Shown here: positions 1 to 10,200 of the stretch, in pieces
Layout: the number at the start of each line of letters is the position of its first letter
How positions within the stretch are numbered: position 1 is the first letter of the stretch
Assembly (NCBI RefSeq): GCF_950295315.1
Contig: NC_080181.1
Span: forward strand, 39,709,375 to 39,773,374
Source of the DNA: Erinaceus europaeus
Taxonomy: Eukaryota; Chordata; Mammalia; Eulipotyphla; Erinaceidae
Direction: 5' to 3'
DNA: 64,000 bases
The notes under the pieces: generated by a model
What the model saw: only the letters and a program-made list of their open reading frames with translations
Database searches by the model: none
What the model was told of the DNA's origin: nothing
Translations under genes and position numbers: made by a program

Positions 1-1169
1 TTCTGTAAATGAGGAGTTTCCTCTGTGAAGTGATATGTGAAGTCCCTTAGGACATCAGAATTAACCTGGGATGCCTTGATTGAAGGAGGCCTTTCATTCC
101 TACTAACTGAACATTCAAGTCCTGAAGTTGGTCAACAGACTTGCTCAAAACAATGGATACCTTCACTGAAAACCAAACTAGAAGATTCCTTCCTAGTTCC
201 TGGATTAACATTGTGGTGAGAACTGTTTCAGAGATGACTTGTTTGTTGTCCTTGGATCTTATTTCTTCACTAACAAGACAGTAAAACAGACAGCTTGTGA
301 ACAAACTCCATGTTGAAATCTTCAAGAACGCCTTTAATCAATGGCTGTATTAGTCATCAATTCACTCTTTTAATCACTTTGGTTATAAAATTAAGAAACC
401 TATTATCTCCTTAAAAAACTTGTAATGTGTTTTAATAAAATATCAATATTTGTATAAATCTCTCTGCACATGTGTAAACTAAGATCAGGGAATGGCTTAA
501 CCTACTGGGCTCCATTCTTGGCTCTGCATGGAAATGCCATGAACAGCACCAAGGGATCTCCAAAGATAGTAGAGTGAAGTTTGTTGTCTCTTTATCTGTC
601 TCTTCTTCTTTCAAGAACATGGATAAACCATGGAATGGACAGGTTACTCTCTCTGAAAATACCTGTGGTGCTATACCTGTACTTCATCCTGGGCTCATTG
701 CCTGGTATTACTTTAAAATGTAAATTATGGAAGATAGCTTAATAGCAATTGTGTGATATTAAATATTTGTACATATTTATATATAATGTAAACACTTAAA
801 CTGATATAACTATAAAATGCATAACATGCCTGTTATATGCATAGCTAGATCATAACATAAAGTTATTCTGATACATGCACAAGAAGGTAAATGCTTCCCA
901 AGAACATGTATTTTGATGCATGTGTTTCCTGTCTTGTGATAATCACATCTGAAAGCTAAAAATCTAGGACTCTGGGGCAGCTGGTGTGACCGAACCAAGG
1001 CAGGCAGTGTGCTCCATAGATCTAGGGGCTTTCTTGCCTGTTACTAGCTCTCTTTATCATCTTTTTTTCTTTGATTTGCCCTTCCTAGCTCACAAATTTA
1101 TCTTTAGAATTAACAAATGGATGAAAATGACTTATATTATGAGCTTACTTTGTTGTATTATTTTAAATG
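1..1169. other. unique intron sequence
   Basis: AT-rich DNA with no repeat or coding feature I recognise. Short open frames here show no protein-like composition. Confidence 0.6.
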
Positions 1170-1398
1170 TGTCTTTTAAAAAATTTTATTTTAAATTTGA
1201 TAGGACAGAGAGAAATTGAGAAGGGAAGGGGAAATAGAAAGAGAGAGAGGGAGGGAGAGAGAGAGAGAGAGAGAGAGCCGCAACACTTCTTCACCCCTTG
1301 TGAAGCTTTCCTCCTGTAGTTGGGGAGCTAGGGTTTGAACCTGAGTCCTTGGGGCATGGTGATGTGTGTGCTCATCCAGGTTTGCCACTGCCTGCCAC
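1170..1398 (-). mobile_element. SINE-B, minus strand
   Basis: Read on the minus strand: a degenerate tRNA-like head near 1398, the CTTCACAAGGGGTGAAG core, a C/T-rich body that shows on + as a GAGA stretch (1245-1277), and an A-rich tail at the low-coordinate end. No clear target duplication. Confidence 0.8.
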
Positions 1399-1725
1399 TT
1401 CATGAGCTTACTTTGTACAAGCCCCCTTTCTAGGCCCCTCACATATATTGGGCTATAGGTAGTTTTCTGATTTTCTATGAAAAGATGGGTCATGACTTTT
1501 CTGACAACCCAATATTATACTCACTGCCTCTGATAACAATCCCCTTTCTTTCAAGTTTGCTCAGAGATCCCTGCTTTGTTCACTTATGTAAGTCAGATGA
1601 AGAACTCTATCTTCCCTCAGGTATAAATTCTGAAGTCATTGTGTGCTGTTTCCCTGGCTAGTGATTTGTACCATGGACATCAGAACTTTGAAAAACCTAA
1701 TGGCCTGCCTGCCTGGGAGATTGAT

Positions 1726-2022
1726 TTTTTTTTTTTTAATTTTCATTTATTTATTCCTTTTTGTCGACCTTGTTGTTTTTTATTGTTGTAGTTATTATTA
1801 TTGCTGTTGATGTCATCTTTGTTGGATAGGACAGAGAGAAATGGAAAGAGGAGGGGAAGACAGAGAGAAGGAAAGAAAAATAGACACCTGCAGACCTGCT
1901 TCACCACCTATGAAGCGACTCCTCTGCAGGTGGGGAGCCGGGGGCTTGAACCAGGATCCTTCAGCCAGTCCTTGCACTTTGCGCCACGTGTGCTTAACCC
2001 GCTGCGCTACCGCCCAACTCCC
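1726..2022 (-). mobile_element. SINE-A, minus strand, with target duplication
   Basis: Full-length tRNA-derived SINE: head complementary to the GGGAGTTGGGCGGTAGCGCA type near 2022, body, and T-rich (antisense A-tail) end at 1726. It is flanked by the direct repeat GAGATTGAT at 1717-1725 and 2023-2031, the mark of L1-driven insertion. Confidence 0.92.
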
Positions 2023-2241
2023 GAGATTGATCTTTTTAACATAAGTCAGGAGAAAGACACAGTGTGGCAAAGGAAGCTGTGTCATGTCATATGTGATGTG
2101 TTGCCCCTGTGGCCATATTTATAGCCAAGGACCTGAGGAATAAGAGTTTCTGGAAAAGAGAAAGAAATTAAATGGCCCCAGCTCTTTGATGGTGTTATTG
2201 AGCCACTAAATGAAAGACATGAAAAGTTGTCCTTCTTCAAG

Positions 2242-2340
2242 CTTCCTTCCTCCCTTCCTCCCTCCCTCCCTCCCTCCTTCCCTTCCTCCCTTCCTTCCTT
2301 CCTTCCTTCCTTCCTTCCTTCCTTCCTTCCTTCCTTCCTC
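2242..2340. repeat. (CCTT)n / (CCTCC)n microsatellite
   Basis: About 100 bp of uninterrupted pyrimidine, CCTTCC/CCCTCC then CCTT units. It adjoins the A-tail end of the minus-strand SINE at 2341, so it probably expanded from that tail. Confidence 0.95.
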
Positions 2341-2606
2341 TTTCTTTTTTTCCTTTTGTTGCCCTTGCTGTTTTACTGTTGCAGTTATTGTTGTTGATGC
2401 CGTTGTTGTCGGATAGGCTAGAGAGAAATAGAGAAAAGAGGGAAGGACAGAAAAAGGGAGAGAAAGATAGACACCAGCAGACCTGTTTCACCACTTGTGA
2501 AGCGATGCCTCTGCAGGTGGGGACCCAGGGGCTCGAACCAGGATCCTTTTTCCGGTCCTTGCGCTTTGCGCCACCTACACTTAACCCACTGCACTACTGC
2601 CAGACT
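2341..2606 (-). mobile_element. SINE-A, minus strand
   Basis: Full SINE-A body with head near 2606. The direct repeat CTTCAAG occurs left of the microsatellite (near 2235) and right of the head (near 2609), so SINE plus microsatellite tail lie within one target duplication. Confidence 0.9.
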
Positions 2607-2689
2607 CCCTCTTCAAGGTTTCTTATGGAGCATTATCAGCTTTTGTCACACATAAGGATGTAACAACTTTCTTAAAATGCAGTAGCTCA

Positions 2690-2896
2690 AAATCACTATA
2701 TTTATTTTATTGGGAGGGTGGCTAATGGTTTATAGTGTAGTTGTTGGCACATGGGTACAATTTCTCATCTCCCTGTGAAAATTCATTGCAGAATACTCAC
2801 CCACAACTTAGGTCTTTTTACATCACAGAACCTCAAGATTCTCTTTAGCCCATCTCACCCTCCTCTTACCCAGAGTCCTTTGCTTTGGTACAATGC
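2690..2896 (-). mobile_element. L1 3' end (variant b), minus strand
   Basis: Begins with TATTTATTTTATTGGGAGGG and ends GAGTCCTTTGCTTTGGTACA. The same module occurs at 15435-15745 and 49940-50290. It appears to be the 3' untranslated tip of a hedgehog L1 subfamily. It abuts an S-family segment at 2897. Confidence 0.7.
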
Positions 2897-3560
2897 AACT
2901 TGGTGGTTGAAAGTTAATAGGATATAAAGCAAGACAAATTGTTTAGTAAACAGAAACCCAATGGTAAGAATAGAGCAGATGAAATTAAGGGTTTTCATTT
3001 AGAAAGGAGCCAGGAAGTCTAGTTTAGGTACATTCCAAGGGGCCCATGACTTTAGTAATTTTTGCCTGAGCCTGATAGCTAACTTGCAGGTGGGACTAAA
3101 AATATTGTCTGAGAAGATGGTGTCAGAGTTGGGAATAAGAACTAAGGAGCTGGATCAGGGTAGAGAGTAGCTCCCAAATACGAGGAAATTATATAAATAC
3201 CATTAGCTATAAACCACACTGATCTGATCTAGGGCTTGTATCTATTCATATTTAGCACAGGAGCCTGTGTAACTTCTGCATCCCTGTCAGTCTGAGCTTG
3301 TAGTCCATGGTCACAGCAAGGAACATTCTAGTCTGTACTTGTTTCAGGACCCATCTTTTTAGAGTGGCAGAGCAGGCTGACCCAGCCTTGTTTTAGGGAG
3401 TGGGGCAGTCCTTATCATTGCTAGTTTATAGTGAGGACAAGGTCCTGTAGAGGCCCACAGGAGGGCTTATAATGATGTTCCTGATGGGAGTGACCAGTGA
3501 TGGAGGAGATGTAACCAGTGATGGTTAGAGGGGTCTATTAGAGGTCTCATCAAATTTCTT
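2897..3560 (-). mobile_element. S-family repeat, long copy, minus sense
   Basis: Starts ACTTGGTGGTTGAAAGTTAA and contains the landmarks GCAGATGA, CATTCCAAGGGGCCCATGAC, ACAGGAGCCTGTGTAAC and GTCCATGGTCACAGC, shared with 42015-42422, 43160-43370 and 55240-55435. It preserves the 5' part of the S unit but not the poly(A)-proximal part, which is replaced by the L1-b tip to its left. Confidence 0.7.
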
Positions 3561-4324
3561 AACTTAAAGGTGAGGTAACCATGACATGTAATTTAGTTCT
3601 AGAGTTTGTGTTTTTGGAATCCTGTCAAGGAAATCTCCAGGACAGTTGCCAAAAGTTCTTTAGGATCATGAATTGAGCCCATTTACATAGATCCTCTCAC
3701 TGAATTGGCTTCTTAAATATCACTTTCAGCAATAAGCAAAAGACTTATTAAGTAAGAAAGGAAATGAAGTAATAGGATGAAAGAAATATACGCACAAGTT
3801 GGGGAATGACATAAGAAAGTGAATCATGCTAAACAGATGGTTACAATAGTATTGGGGGATTAAGATGTTGATAAAACAACCCTCTCTGTCTCTTAAATCC
3901 AGTTGAGAGGTAATGTCATCAAAATGTCAGGTTCATTCTTGGTAAGATGGGGGTGGGAAGTGCGTCTTTAAAGACACACAACATGTGTTTGTCAGTCAGG
4001 GCATAGCAGTGCTGAGAAGTTACAGCTTCTAGAAGCTGCTTCCAAAGGAGTGAGGGCAGGGACCATACCCAATCCACCCATGTTTGGTCATCTCTAGTCA
4101 ACAGTCAGATGCGTTCCCCAGTTTCCATGTAAAGAAGTAACAACTTGACATCAATGTCTCCATACCCACTGTGAGATTCCAGGGAGATGAGTTGAGTCCA
4201 TCAGTGGCAAGTCAGAAAATCCTGGTTTTCTACAGAAACACATGAAAAATGCAATTTGTTTGGGGTGGGGGGAACAAACACCTGAGTGATTTTAGAAGAA
4301 ATTTAAAATGATTTGGTCCTTAGG
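3561..4324. other. unique intron sequence
   Basis: No repeat family or coding potential recognised. Confidence 0.55.
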
Positions 4325-4793
4325 AACCAAACACACCCATCCAGAAAGATCAGTCAATACTCATAGCAGCACAATTTCTAATAGCCAAAACTTGGAAGCA
4401 GCCTAGGTGTCCAACAACAGATGAGTAGCTAACAAAGTTGTGGTCTGTATACACAAGGGAATATACTACTCAGCTACTAAAATTAGTGAATTCACTTTCT
4501 TCACCTCATCTTGGATGGAGCTTGAAGAAATCATGTTAAGTGAGGCACGCCAGAAAGAGAAGGGTGAATATAGGTTGATCCCACTCATAGAAGTTGAAAA
4601 ATAAGAACAGTATTACACCAAAATAAAAGATTCTGGGGTGGAGTGGGGCAGGGTTCAGGTCCTGGAACATGATGGGAAAGGAGGACCTAGAGGAGGTTGA
4701 ATTATATGGAAAACTGAAAAATGTTACACATGTACAGACTACTGTATTTTACTGTTGGCTATAAGCCATTTATCCCCCAATAAAAAAAGAAAA
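4325..4793 (+). mobile_element. L1 ORF2 C-terminus and 3' end, plus strand
   Basis: The first part is a decayed ORF2 C-terminus: AAAACTTGGAAGCAGCCTAG reads AKTWKQPR, then CCAACAACAGATGAG reads PTTDE. The 3' end follows: ACTGTATTTTACTGTTGGCT and CCCCCAATAAAAAAAGAAAA, a polyadenylation signal with A-tail. Strongly 5' truncated and not coding. Confidence 0.9.
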
Positions 4794-4814
4794 AGAAAAT
4801 AAGAAAGGAAAGGG

Positions 4815-5026
4815 GAAACAGAAAGTAGAACTTGGATTGAATGTGGTGTATTTCATCAAAGTAAAGGATTTTGAGGTGAGGAGGAATGCTCAGGTCCTGG
4901 AATATGATGGTGGAAGAGGACATAGGGGGTTAGAGTGTTATGCAGAAAATTGAGAAATGTTAAATATGTCCCAAATACTGTACTTTACTGTCAACTCTAA
5001 ACCATTAATCTCCCAATAAAGGAAAA
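4815..5026 (+). mobile_element. second L1 3' end, plus strand
   Basis: Repeats the last 200 bp of the preceding L1 (AAGTAAAGGATTTTGAGG, TACTTTACTGTCAACTCTAA, CCCAATAAAGG). Two L1 3' ends therefore lie in tandem in the same direction. Confidence 0.85.
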
Positions 5027-5734
5027 AAATGATTTAGAACAATAGTGGTGCTTCTAGGAAGTGTTGTAATCAATATAATATAAAAAAAACTGAATGAGAA
5101 TCTATTTATTAGAATTGTAATGTAGGAAAAAGCTTTGTGTCTTTCCTTTGGAGTCATAAAACAAATCCACTGGAAGCACACAACTCTGCTTTAACATTTT
5201 GAATTGGGGATTCCAGACCCTATGCGTTCCCTATTCCCTTTGATCTTTTTCTTTCCTTTCTTTCCACTGTACCTTCAGACCTAATCTGTCCCTTTTCCCA
5301 AGCTCAGTTTTCCATGGAAGCCCCTTTATTTATGTTACCTCATAGGGGAACACAGACTATGGTTGGATCTGCTTGCCTGCACTTGTGAACTGTTGTGGAA
5401 CCCCAACTGAGTTCATGACCCTGAGCCACAGTGTTGTCTGAGAGTCAGTACAGAGGGCAGTGTGAGCCATCAAAAAGTGACTGAGGTTATGAGTACCTCA
5501 GGAATATGCAGACTTGGCATTGTTATTCCATGAGTATCATTTTGGGGCTAAGTTTACTCCCCCCCAAAAAAAGGAAAGTCACAGAAATCTGTTGACTGGT
5601 TCCACTACAAATGTAGTTTTTCCATCTCTTCTGCCTTACCACTTTGTTTTGGGTTTGTGCCCAGTTATCTGTCAACAAATAACAGGGTTGAATCACTGGT
5701 AAATAAAATATCCTCACTGTAAATTATTATTATT
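5027..5734. other. unique intron sequence
   Basis: No recognised repeat. Short frames near 5514-5717 are not protein-like. Confidence 0.55.
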
Positions 5735-5990
5735 ATGGGGCCAGGCAATAATGCTCCCAATTGAGCCCACAAATTCCCATGCACAAGGACCCAGAATGAA
5801 GGCCCCAGCCTCCACCTGTAAGCGGGGACACACTTCATGAGTGGTGAAGTAGTGCTACAGTTGTCTTTTCTCTCTTTTTCACCTTCTATAAAGAAAAGGG
5901 ACAGAAGAATCTCTACTGGGAACAATGGAATCATACAGGCACTGAAGCCTTGCCATAACCCTGGTGAATCAAAAATGAGCTTGTTTCCCA
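5735..5990 (+). mobile_element. SINE-E, plus strand
   Basis: B-type head (GGGGCCAGGCAATAATGCTC), GTGAAG core, and the distal module AACAATGGAATCATACAGGC / CCATAACCCTGGTG. It is diverged, so fairly old. Confidence 0.8.
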
Positions 5991-6532
5991 ATGATAGACC
6001 CAATATTTACATATTTTGATGTATTGCGTTAGCTATCACCACTGCTATCATCTATCTATGTAGCTATCACCCTATCAGATATACATATTGTATAAAACTC
6101 ATGTATGTCTATCCTACTTCCTTCCATAGACTCTGCTTTTTTCATTCTCCATATCATTTCATCTTCTCAACACTGACTTTTGTGGAATCTAAGTTGCCTT
6201 GTTAAGCCACCTTCATTCATGGTCTCATTTTACCAAATGACCCAACTTCCTGAACCATCAAGTAGCCATTTGGACCATCTCCCTGTCCATGAGACCCATG
6301 TATTTCCTCTTCCACTCTGTACTGCTTCTGTAGTTGACTTACATCACCTTCCCCAGGCACTTAGCTGCTCTTGCCACCTTCTCCCCAGCATCACCTGAGG
6401 GTACCTCCATCAATCGTCTTTATTCTGAGTCCCCACCCCCACCAGTTTCTTCAGTTACCTGTCACTGTCCTCTTCCCCACTAGAAGGAACCGTGATCTTT
6501 TTTTTTCAAATTAAAAAAAAAGTTTTGTCTTG
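5991..6532. other. unique intron sequence
   Basis: Contains a loose ATCTATC-rich patch (6040-6070). Otherwise nothing recognised. Confidence 0.5.
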
Positions 6533-6860
6533 GGGGACCAGGCACCTGGTTTAGCACACAATATTATGCACAAGGATTAATATTAATGCACAAGGATTCA
6601 GGTTCAAGCCCCTGGTCCCCACCTACAACAAAGAACATAACTGGTTGGTGCTGGGAGATAGCTCATCTGGTAGAGCCTGAGTCTTATTTTCTGTGAGCTT
6701 CTGGAGTTGAAGCCTAGAACTGCATGGGGGCACCACAGCAATTTCGAAAACTTCACAGATGGTGGTGGTCTTACTCTCTTTGCTTCTCCCTCCCTGCATC
6801 TCTTTTGACCTCAAATAAGGGAGCGGTGAAATTGTACCACCCTGTTCCATCAAAAAAATA
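6533..6860 (+). mobile_element. SINE-B 5' fragment followed by a SINE-C-like element
   Basis: 6533-6625 is a SINE-B head with an internal 17-bp duplication (TTAATGCACAAGGATT region). 6645-6860 resembles a degenerate SINE-C head (GCTGGGAGATAGCTCATCTG) with CT-rich body and A-rich tail. Confidence 0.6.
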
Positions 6861-7222
6861 ATTAAGCTGGTAAATGTCTTTCAAACTTGATTGCCACAGA
6901 ACCTGATGAGAGTTTGATGATTTACGCATTCAGTGTGATGATTTAACACAATACACACAAGCACATACGTATAGTGAAGTGAAACTCAGGAATCTTATGT
7001 TATGTTGACTTTTTTTTCAGCTCTGAAAGCAAGCAAACCCAGATCCTCTCTTGCTTGTTCTATAACTCATTACTTTCTTGGCCACTGCAGCCACCCTTTG
7101 TGTCCATTTTGAATTCGTAGTTGCATTTCCCTTTGCTAGGAATGAGTGCCTGTTCTCCTCTTTGACAGGGAGACTTATTCTAGTATGTGGATCCTAGACT
7201 ATGAAACAGGTAAAGAGAAAAG
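6861..7222. other. unique intron sequence
   Basis: Nothing recognised before the LTR insertion. Confidence 0.5.
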
Positions 7223-7228
7223 AGCCAT

Positions 7229-7587
7229 TGTTGTATGCTTTACATTAGGTTGTTCTAGCTCTCCCCCTGCCAAGAAAATTGGATCAGTCCTGCTAGTTTG
7301 GATCAGTCCTGCTAGTTTGGATCAGTCCTGCTAGTTTCGCAGGCCCGCTTGGCCCCGCCCCAAGGAACCCCGAGAGGGTTCCAGAGTTCCAGAGTTCGAG
7401 AGTGCTTGGTGCCGCTGCGGGGGAAAGAGGCAGCAGAGTTCTGTTTGGTGATTAGTTTGGTTTAGTTTATGATCATTGTTTCTGAATAAAGAAATACAGC
7501 TTCCCGGCCCAGCCGTGTGTCCTTGAGTCTCTGTTACCCGCCCGTGAAGCTAGCCTGGCCAGCTGGAGCCTCCGAATTTTAACAACA
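7229..7587 (+). mobile_element. solo LTR of an endogenous retrovirus, ERVK-like (359 bp)
   Basis: Begins TGTTGT and ends ACAACA, perfect inverted termini, and is bounded by the 6-bp direct repeat AGCCAT at 7223-7228 and 7588-7593. A 6-bp target duplication is typical of class II (ERVK/IAP-like) retroviruses. Three exact 19-bp tandem copies of GGATCAGTCCTGCTAGTTT (7281-7337) sit in the U3 part, followed by a GC-rich, CpG-bearing block (7338-7440), then AATAAA at 7485-7490 marking the R region. The rest, with CCTTGAGTCTCTGTTACCCG, would be R/U5. No internal viral genes remain, so this is a recombined solo LTR. Confidence 0.88.
7281..7337 (+). repeat. 3 x 19-bp tandem repeat in LTR U3
   Basis: Three identical adjoining copies. 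Repeats of this kind in U3 often act as enhancer units; function here is inferred. Confidence 0.95.
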
Positions 7588-7610
7588 AGCCATAAAAGTA
7601 AATATCCCTT

Positions 7611-7888
7611 GGGAGTCCAGCGATAGCACAGAGGGTTAAGCGCAGGTGGTGCAAAGTGCAAGGACCGGCATAAGCATCCTGGTTCAAGCCCTGGCTCCCC
7701 ACCTGCAGGGGAGTCACTTCACAAGTGGTGAAACAGGTCTGCAAATGTCTATCTTTCTCTCCCCCTCTCTGTCTTCCCCTCTTCTCTCAATTTCTCTCTG
7801 TCTTATCCAATTTAACGACATCAATAACAACAATAACTACAACAATAAAATAACAAGGGCAACAGAAGGGAATAAATAAATATAAAAA
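7611..7888 (+). mobile_element. SINE-A, plus strand
   Basis: Complete: GGGAGTCCAGCGATAGCACA head, B box GGTTCAAGCCC, and tail ending AATAAATAAATATAAAAAAG. AAATATCCCT on the left and AAACATCCCT on the right are a probable imperfect target duplication. Confidence 0.92.
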
Positions 7889-7908
7889 AGACTAAACATC
7901 CCTGATCC

Positions 7909-8113
7909 TTTTTTAATTATTTGTATTATTTTATTTTATTTTTTAATTTAGTTTATTTTAATAAGAAAGATTAGATACAAAGGGAAAGATTCTGAGAGAA
8001 AGACCAGACCACTGCTCAGTTCTGACTTATGGTTGGGCTGGGGATTGAACCTGGGACCTCAGAGTTTCAGGTCTGAAAGGCTTTTGCATAACCATTATGC
8101 TGTCTCCCCAGCC
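7909..8113 (-). mobile_element. SINE-C, minus strand
   Basis: Antisense head GCATAACCATTATGCTGTCTC near 8090-8110 and the antisense B box GGGATTGAACCTGGGAC. The direct repeat CCCTGATC flanks it near 7901 and 8115. Confidence 0.88.
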
Positions 8114-8249
8114 CTCCCTGATCTTTGTTCATTAAACTGTTCTTAGCTACAATATCAGAAACCCAAGTGGTAAAGGGAAACGTCAATGATCTAAAACTTA
8201 TCAGACTTTAAAGTGGCAAATTTTTTGGAACCGCTGCTAGGAAATTGAG

Positions 8250-8376
8250 AAAACAAGCTATTAGGGGGAGAAAATGGAGAAAATATTTACATTGCATATT
8301 GACAAAGAATTCATACCTAGATTGCATGATTATCTCTTAAAACTTAATAAGAAAAAAACAAATTAAGATGTCTTGG
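8250..8376 (+). mobile_element. L1 ORF2-like fragment, copy 1
   Basis: Translates as an ORF2-like stretch (EKIFTLHIDKEFIPRLHDYL), comparable with the L1 segment [20 protein letters not shown]. About 127 bp of it recur at 8578-8706 beyond an intervening SINE. Confidence 0.7.
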
Positions 8377-8577
8377 TAGGGGGCCAGGTTGTGGCACACC
8401 TGATTAAGCGCACACACTACAATGCACAAGCCCCTGGTCCCCACCTGCAGGGGTAAGCTTCACGAGTGGTGAAGAAGGGCTGCAGGTGTCTCTCTGTCTC
8501 TCTCCATCTCTATCACGCCTTCCCCTCAATTTCTCTCTGTCTCTATCTAATAAAAAATAAAGTTTTAAAAAATGAAA
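8377..8577 (+). mobile_element. SINE-B, plus strand
   Basis: Head GGGGCCAGGTTGTGGCACAC, core CTTCACGAGTGGTGAAG, and A-rich tail. It sits exactly between two copies of the same L1-derived sequence. Confidence 0.9.
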
Positions 8578-8706
8578 AAACAAGCTATCAAGGGGAAAAA
8601 CAGGGAGAAAATATTTACATTGCGTATTGACAAAGGATTCATATCTAGATTGCATGATTATCTCTTAAAACTTAATAAGAAAAAACAAATTAAGATGTCT
8701 TGGTAA
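8578..8706 (+). mobile_element. L1 ORF2-like fragment, copy 2
   Basis: Same 127-bp sequence as 8250-8376 with roughly nine differences, ending at the same point (GATGTCTTGGTA). Confidence 0.7.
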
Positions 8707-8907
8707 TGATTTGGAATTAGAGTTTAACATCAGTTCCCTCCCGCCCTCCAAAAAGAAAAAGATAAATGAAGGCATACAGCAGTTGAATTTCTTAGCACAG
8801 GAGAAAATGAATTTATCTAATTGCTTGCCCATAAACAAACTGATCATCTTTCTCCTCACTTGCATTCACACAGTGATCTACCCATCTCTGCTTTGGTGTG
8901 TAAGTTT

Positions 8908-8947
8908 GGGTGTGTATATATGCTTACATAAGCATATATGCACACCC
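8908..8947. repeat. 40-bp near-perfect palindrome
   Basis: Starts GGGTGTG, ends CACACCC, with TATATGCTTA...TAAGCATATA between. The sequence equals its reverse complement except for one arm mismatch and the central bases. It could extrude as a hairpin. Confidence 0.9.
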
Positions 8948-9682
8948 AAGATGGATAGATATAGATATATCTATATAGCAGCTGGGCTATATTTAGTGTG
9001 AGGATAATAATTCTCTTTCCTCTGCTGGCTTTTTTAGGAGTTGCACAACAGCCAGCCCTTGTGCTAGTAGATACATTTTCAGCTGATGACATAGCTTATA
9101 GCTACACTTATCCTTCCTGTGGATCTTGAATAGTTATGTGTATCTATCTGCATCTATATCTACATATATGTAGACCTGCATATGCTTATATGTATGTTTT
9201 TGTCATGTGCATATATCTATTTCTGTTCTCTTACTTTTGATATGACTTCCTTCCTGTCAGACACTTTTAGTAGGCTGTATATCATTCTGCCAGGTGCCCT
9301 CAGTCACCCAGGTCCCCATTGACTTACTTTGACCTCACTGTGAACTGGTAGACAGGTGTGATAGACATGCTATCACCTGCTGGAATGCTGAGTGGCTCAA
9401 CAGGCCTGAGTGGGCATGGTCTTCCTTCCTGCATCCGGGGCCTGTAGTCGTAGGTAGCTGATGAGCAGCGTCTAGTTCTGGAAGCCTTCATTCTGTCCAT
9501 GAGTTTTTTTCTGTGGCTCACACCAACTCTGAGCTCTAAAATCATTTTCTTTTATAATCTTTGAGCCTCAGCTATTCCCAGCAACCCCCACTCCTACCTT
9601 GCTCTTTTGTCTTCTCTGGACAATTCCCAGAGGGAAGGCTGCTTGAGAGGAGAAATACAGAGGGTATAAACCTCTCTCCATA
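8948..9682. other. non-repetitive intron sequence with a minus-strand open frame
   Basis: No repeat family recognised. On the minus strand 9324-9545 is open for 73 codons (…MKASRTRRCSSATYDYRP…) and runs through a consensus 5' splice motif, AAA/GTAAGT (complement at 9322-9327). I do not recognise the protein. It could be a chance frame, a processed-gene remnant or an antisense exon. Confidence 0.3.
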
Positions 9683-9885
9683 AGGACCAGGCAGTGATGC
9701 ACCCAGGAATTCACACATATTACGGTTCTCAAGGACCCAGGTTCAAGGTCCCACTTGCAGGGGGGAACTCAGGAGCAGTGAAACAGTGCTGGAACTCTCT
9801 CCCCTCCTTCCTGCCCTTCCCCTTCTTCTACCTGCCATCTTAATTTCTCTGTCTCGAACCAAAAATAGATAAATAAAACAAGATA
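9683..9885 (+). mobile_element. SINE-B-like, plus strand
   Basis: Head AAGGACCAGGCAGTGATGCA, core GGAGCAGTGAAACAGTGC, CT-rich body and AATAGATAAATAAAAC tail. Confidence 0.8.
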
Positions 9886-10135
9886 AAAAATCCTCCCAAT
9901 GTGTGCTTATGCTTTAGGGACAGCCATCCTGTGCAAAGAATGAATTTCAGCCTCTACTTCCCTGGCTCCTATCCTGCTCTGGAAGGCAAACAGAGCATCA
10001 CAAGTAGTCATTCATAAAAGTAAATTGGAGAGTGTGCTGCAGGGGCTCAGAATGGAGTCTGAGGATCCTTGTAATTGTCTGTCTCTTCTAGTGCTACTCC
10101 CTTAAACTCTGTGCCATTGGCTCTTTTGATTAGGG

Positions 10136-10149
10136 CACGCACGCACGTG

Positions 10150-10198
<49 letters not shown>
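10136..10198. repeat. (CA)n microsatellite
   Basis: CACGCACGCACGTGCGCGCG then an uninterrupted CA run. It adjoins the tail end of the minus-strand SINE at 10199. The alternating purine-pyrimidine CG/CA sequence is a Z-DNA type tract. Confidence 0.97.

Positions 10199-10200
<2 letters not shown>

Noticed and set aside
7281..7337. CRISPR-like direct repeats
   Set aside because: Three adjoining 19-mers without spacers, inside a retroviral LTR of a mammalian genome.
7611..7888. Possible tRNA gene from tRNA-like A and B boxes
   Set aside because: The boxes belong to the SINE-A head, which recurs many times with a long body and A-tail and cannot fold as a full tRNA.
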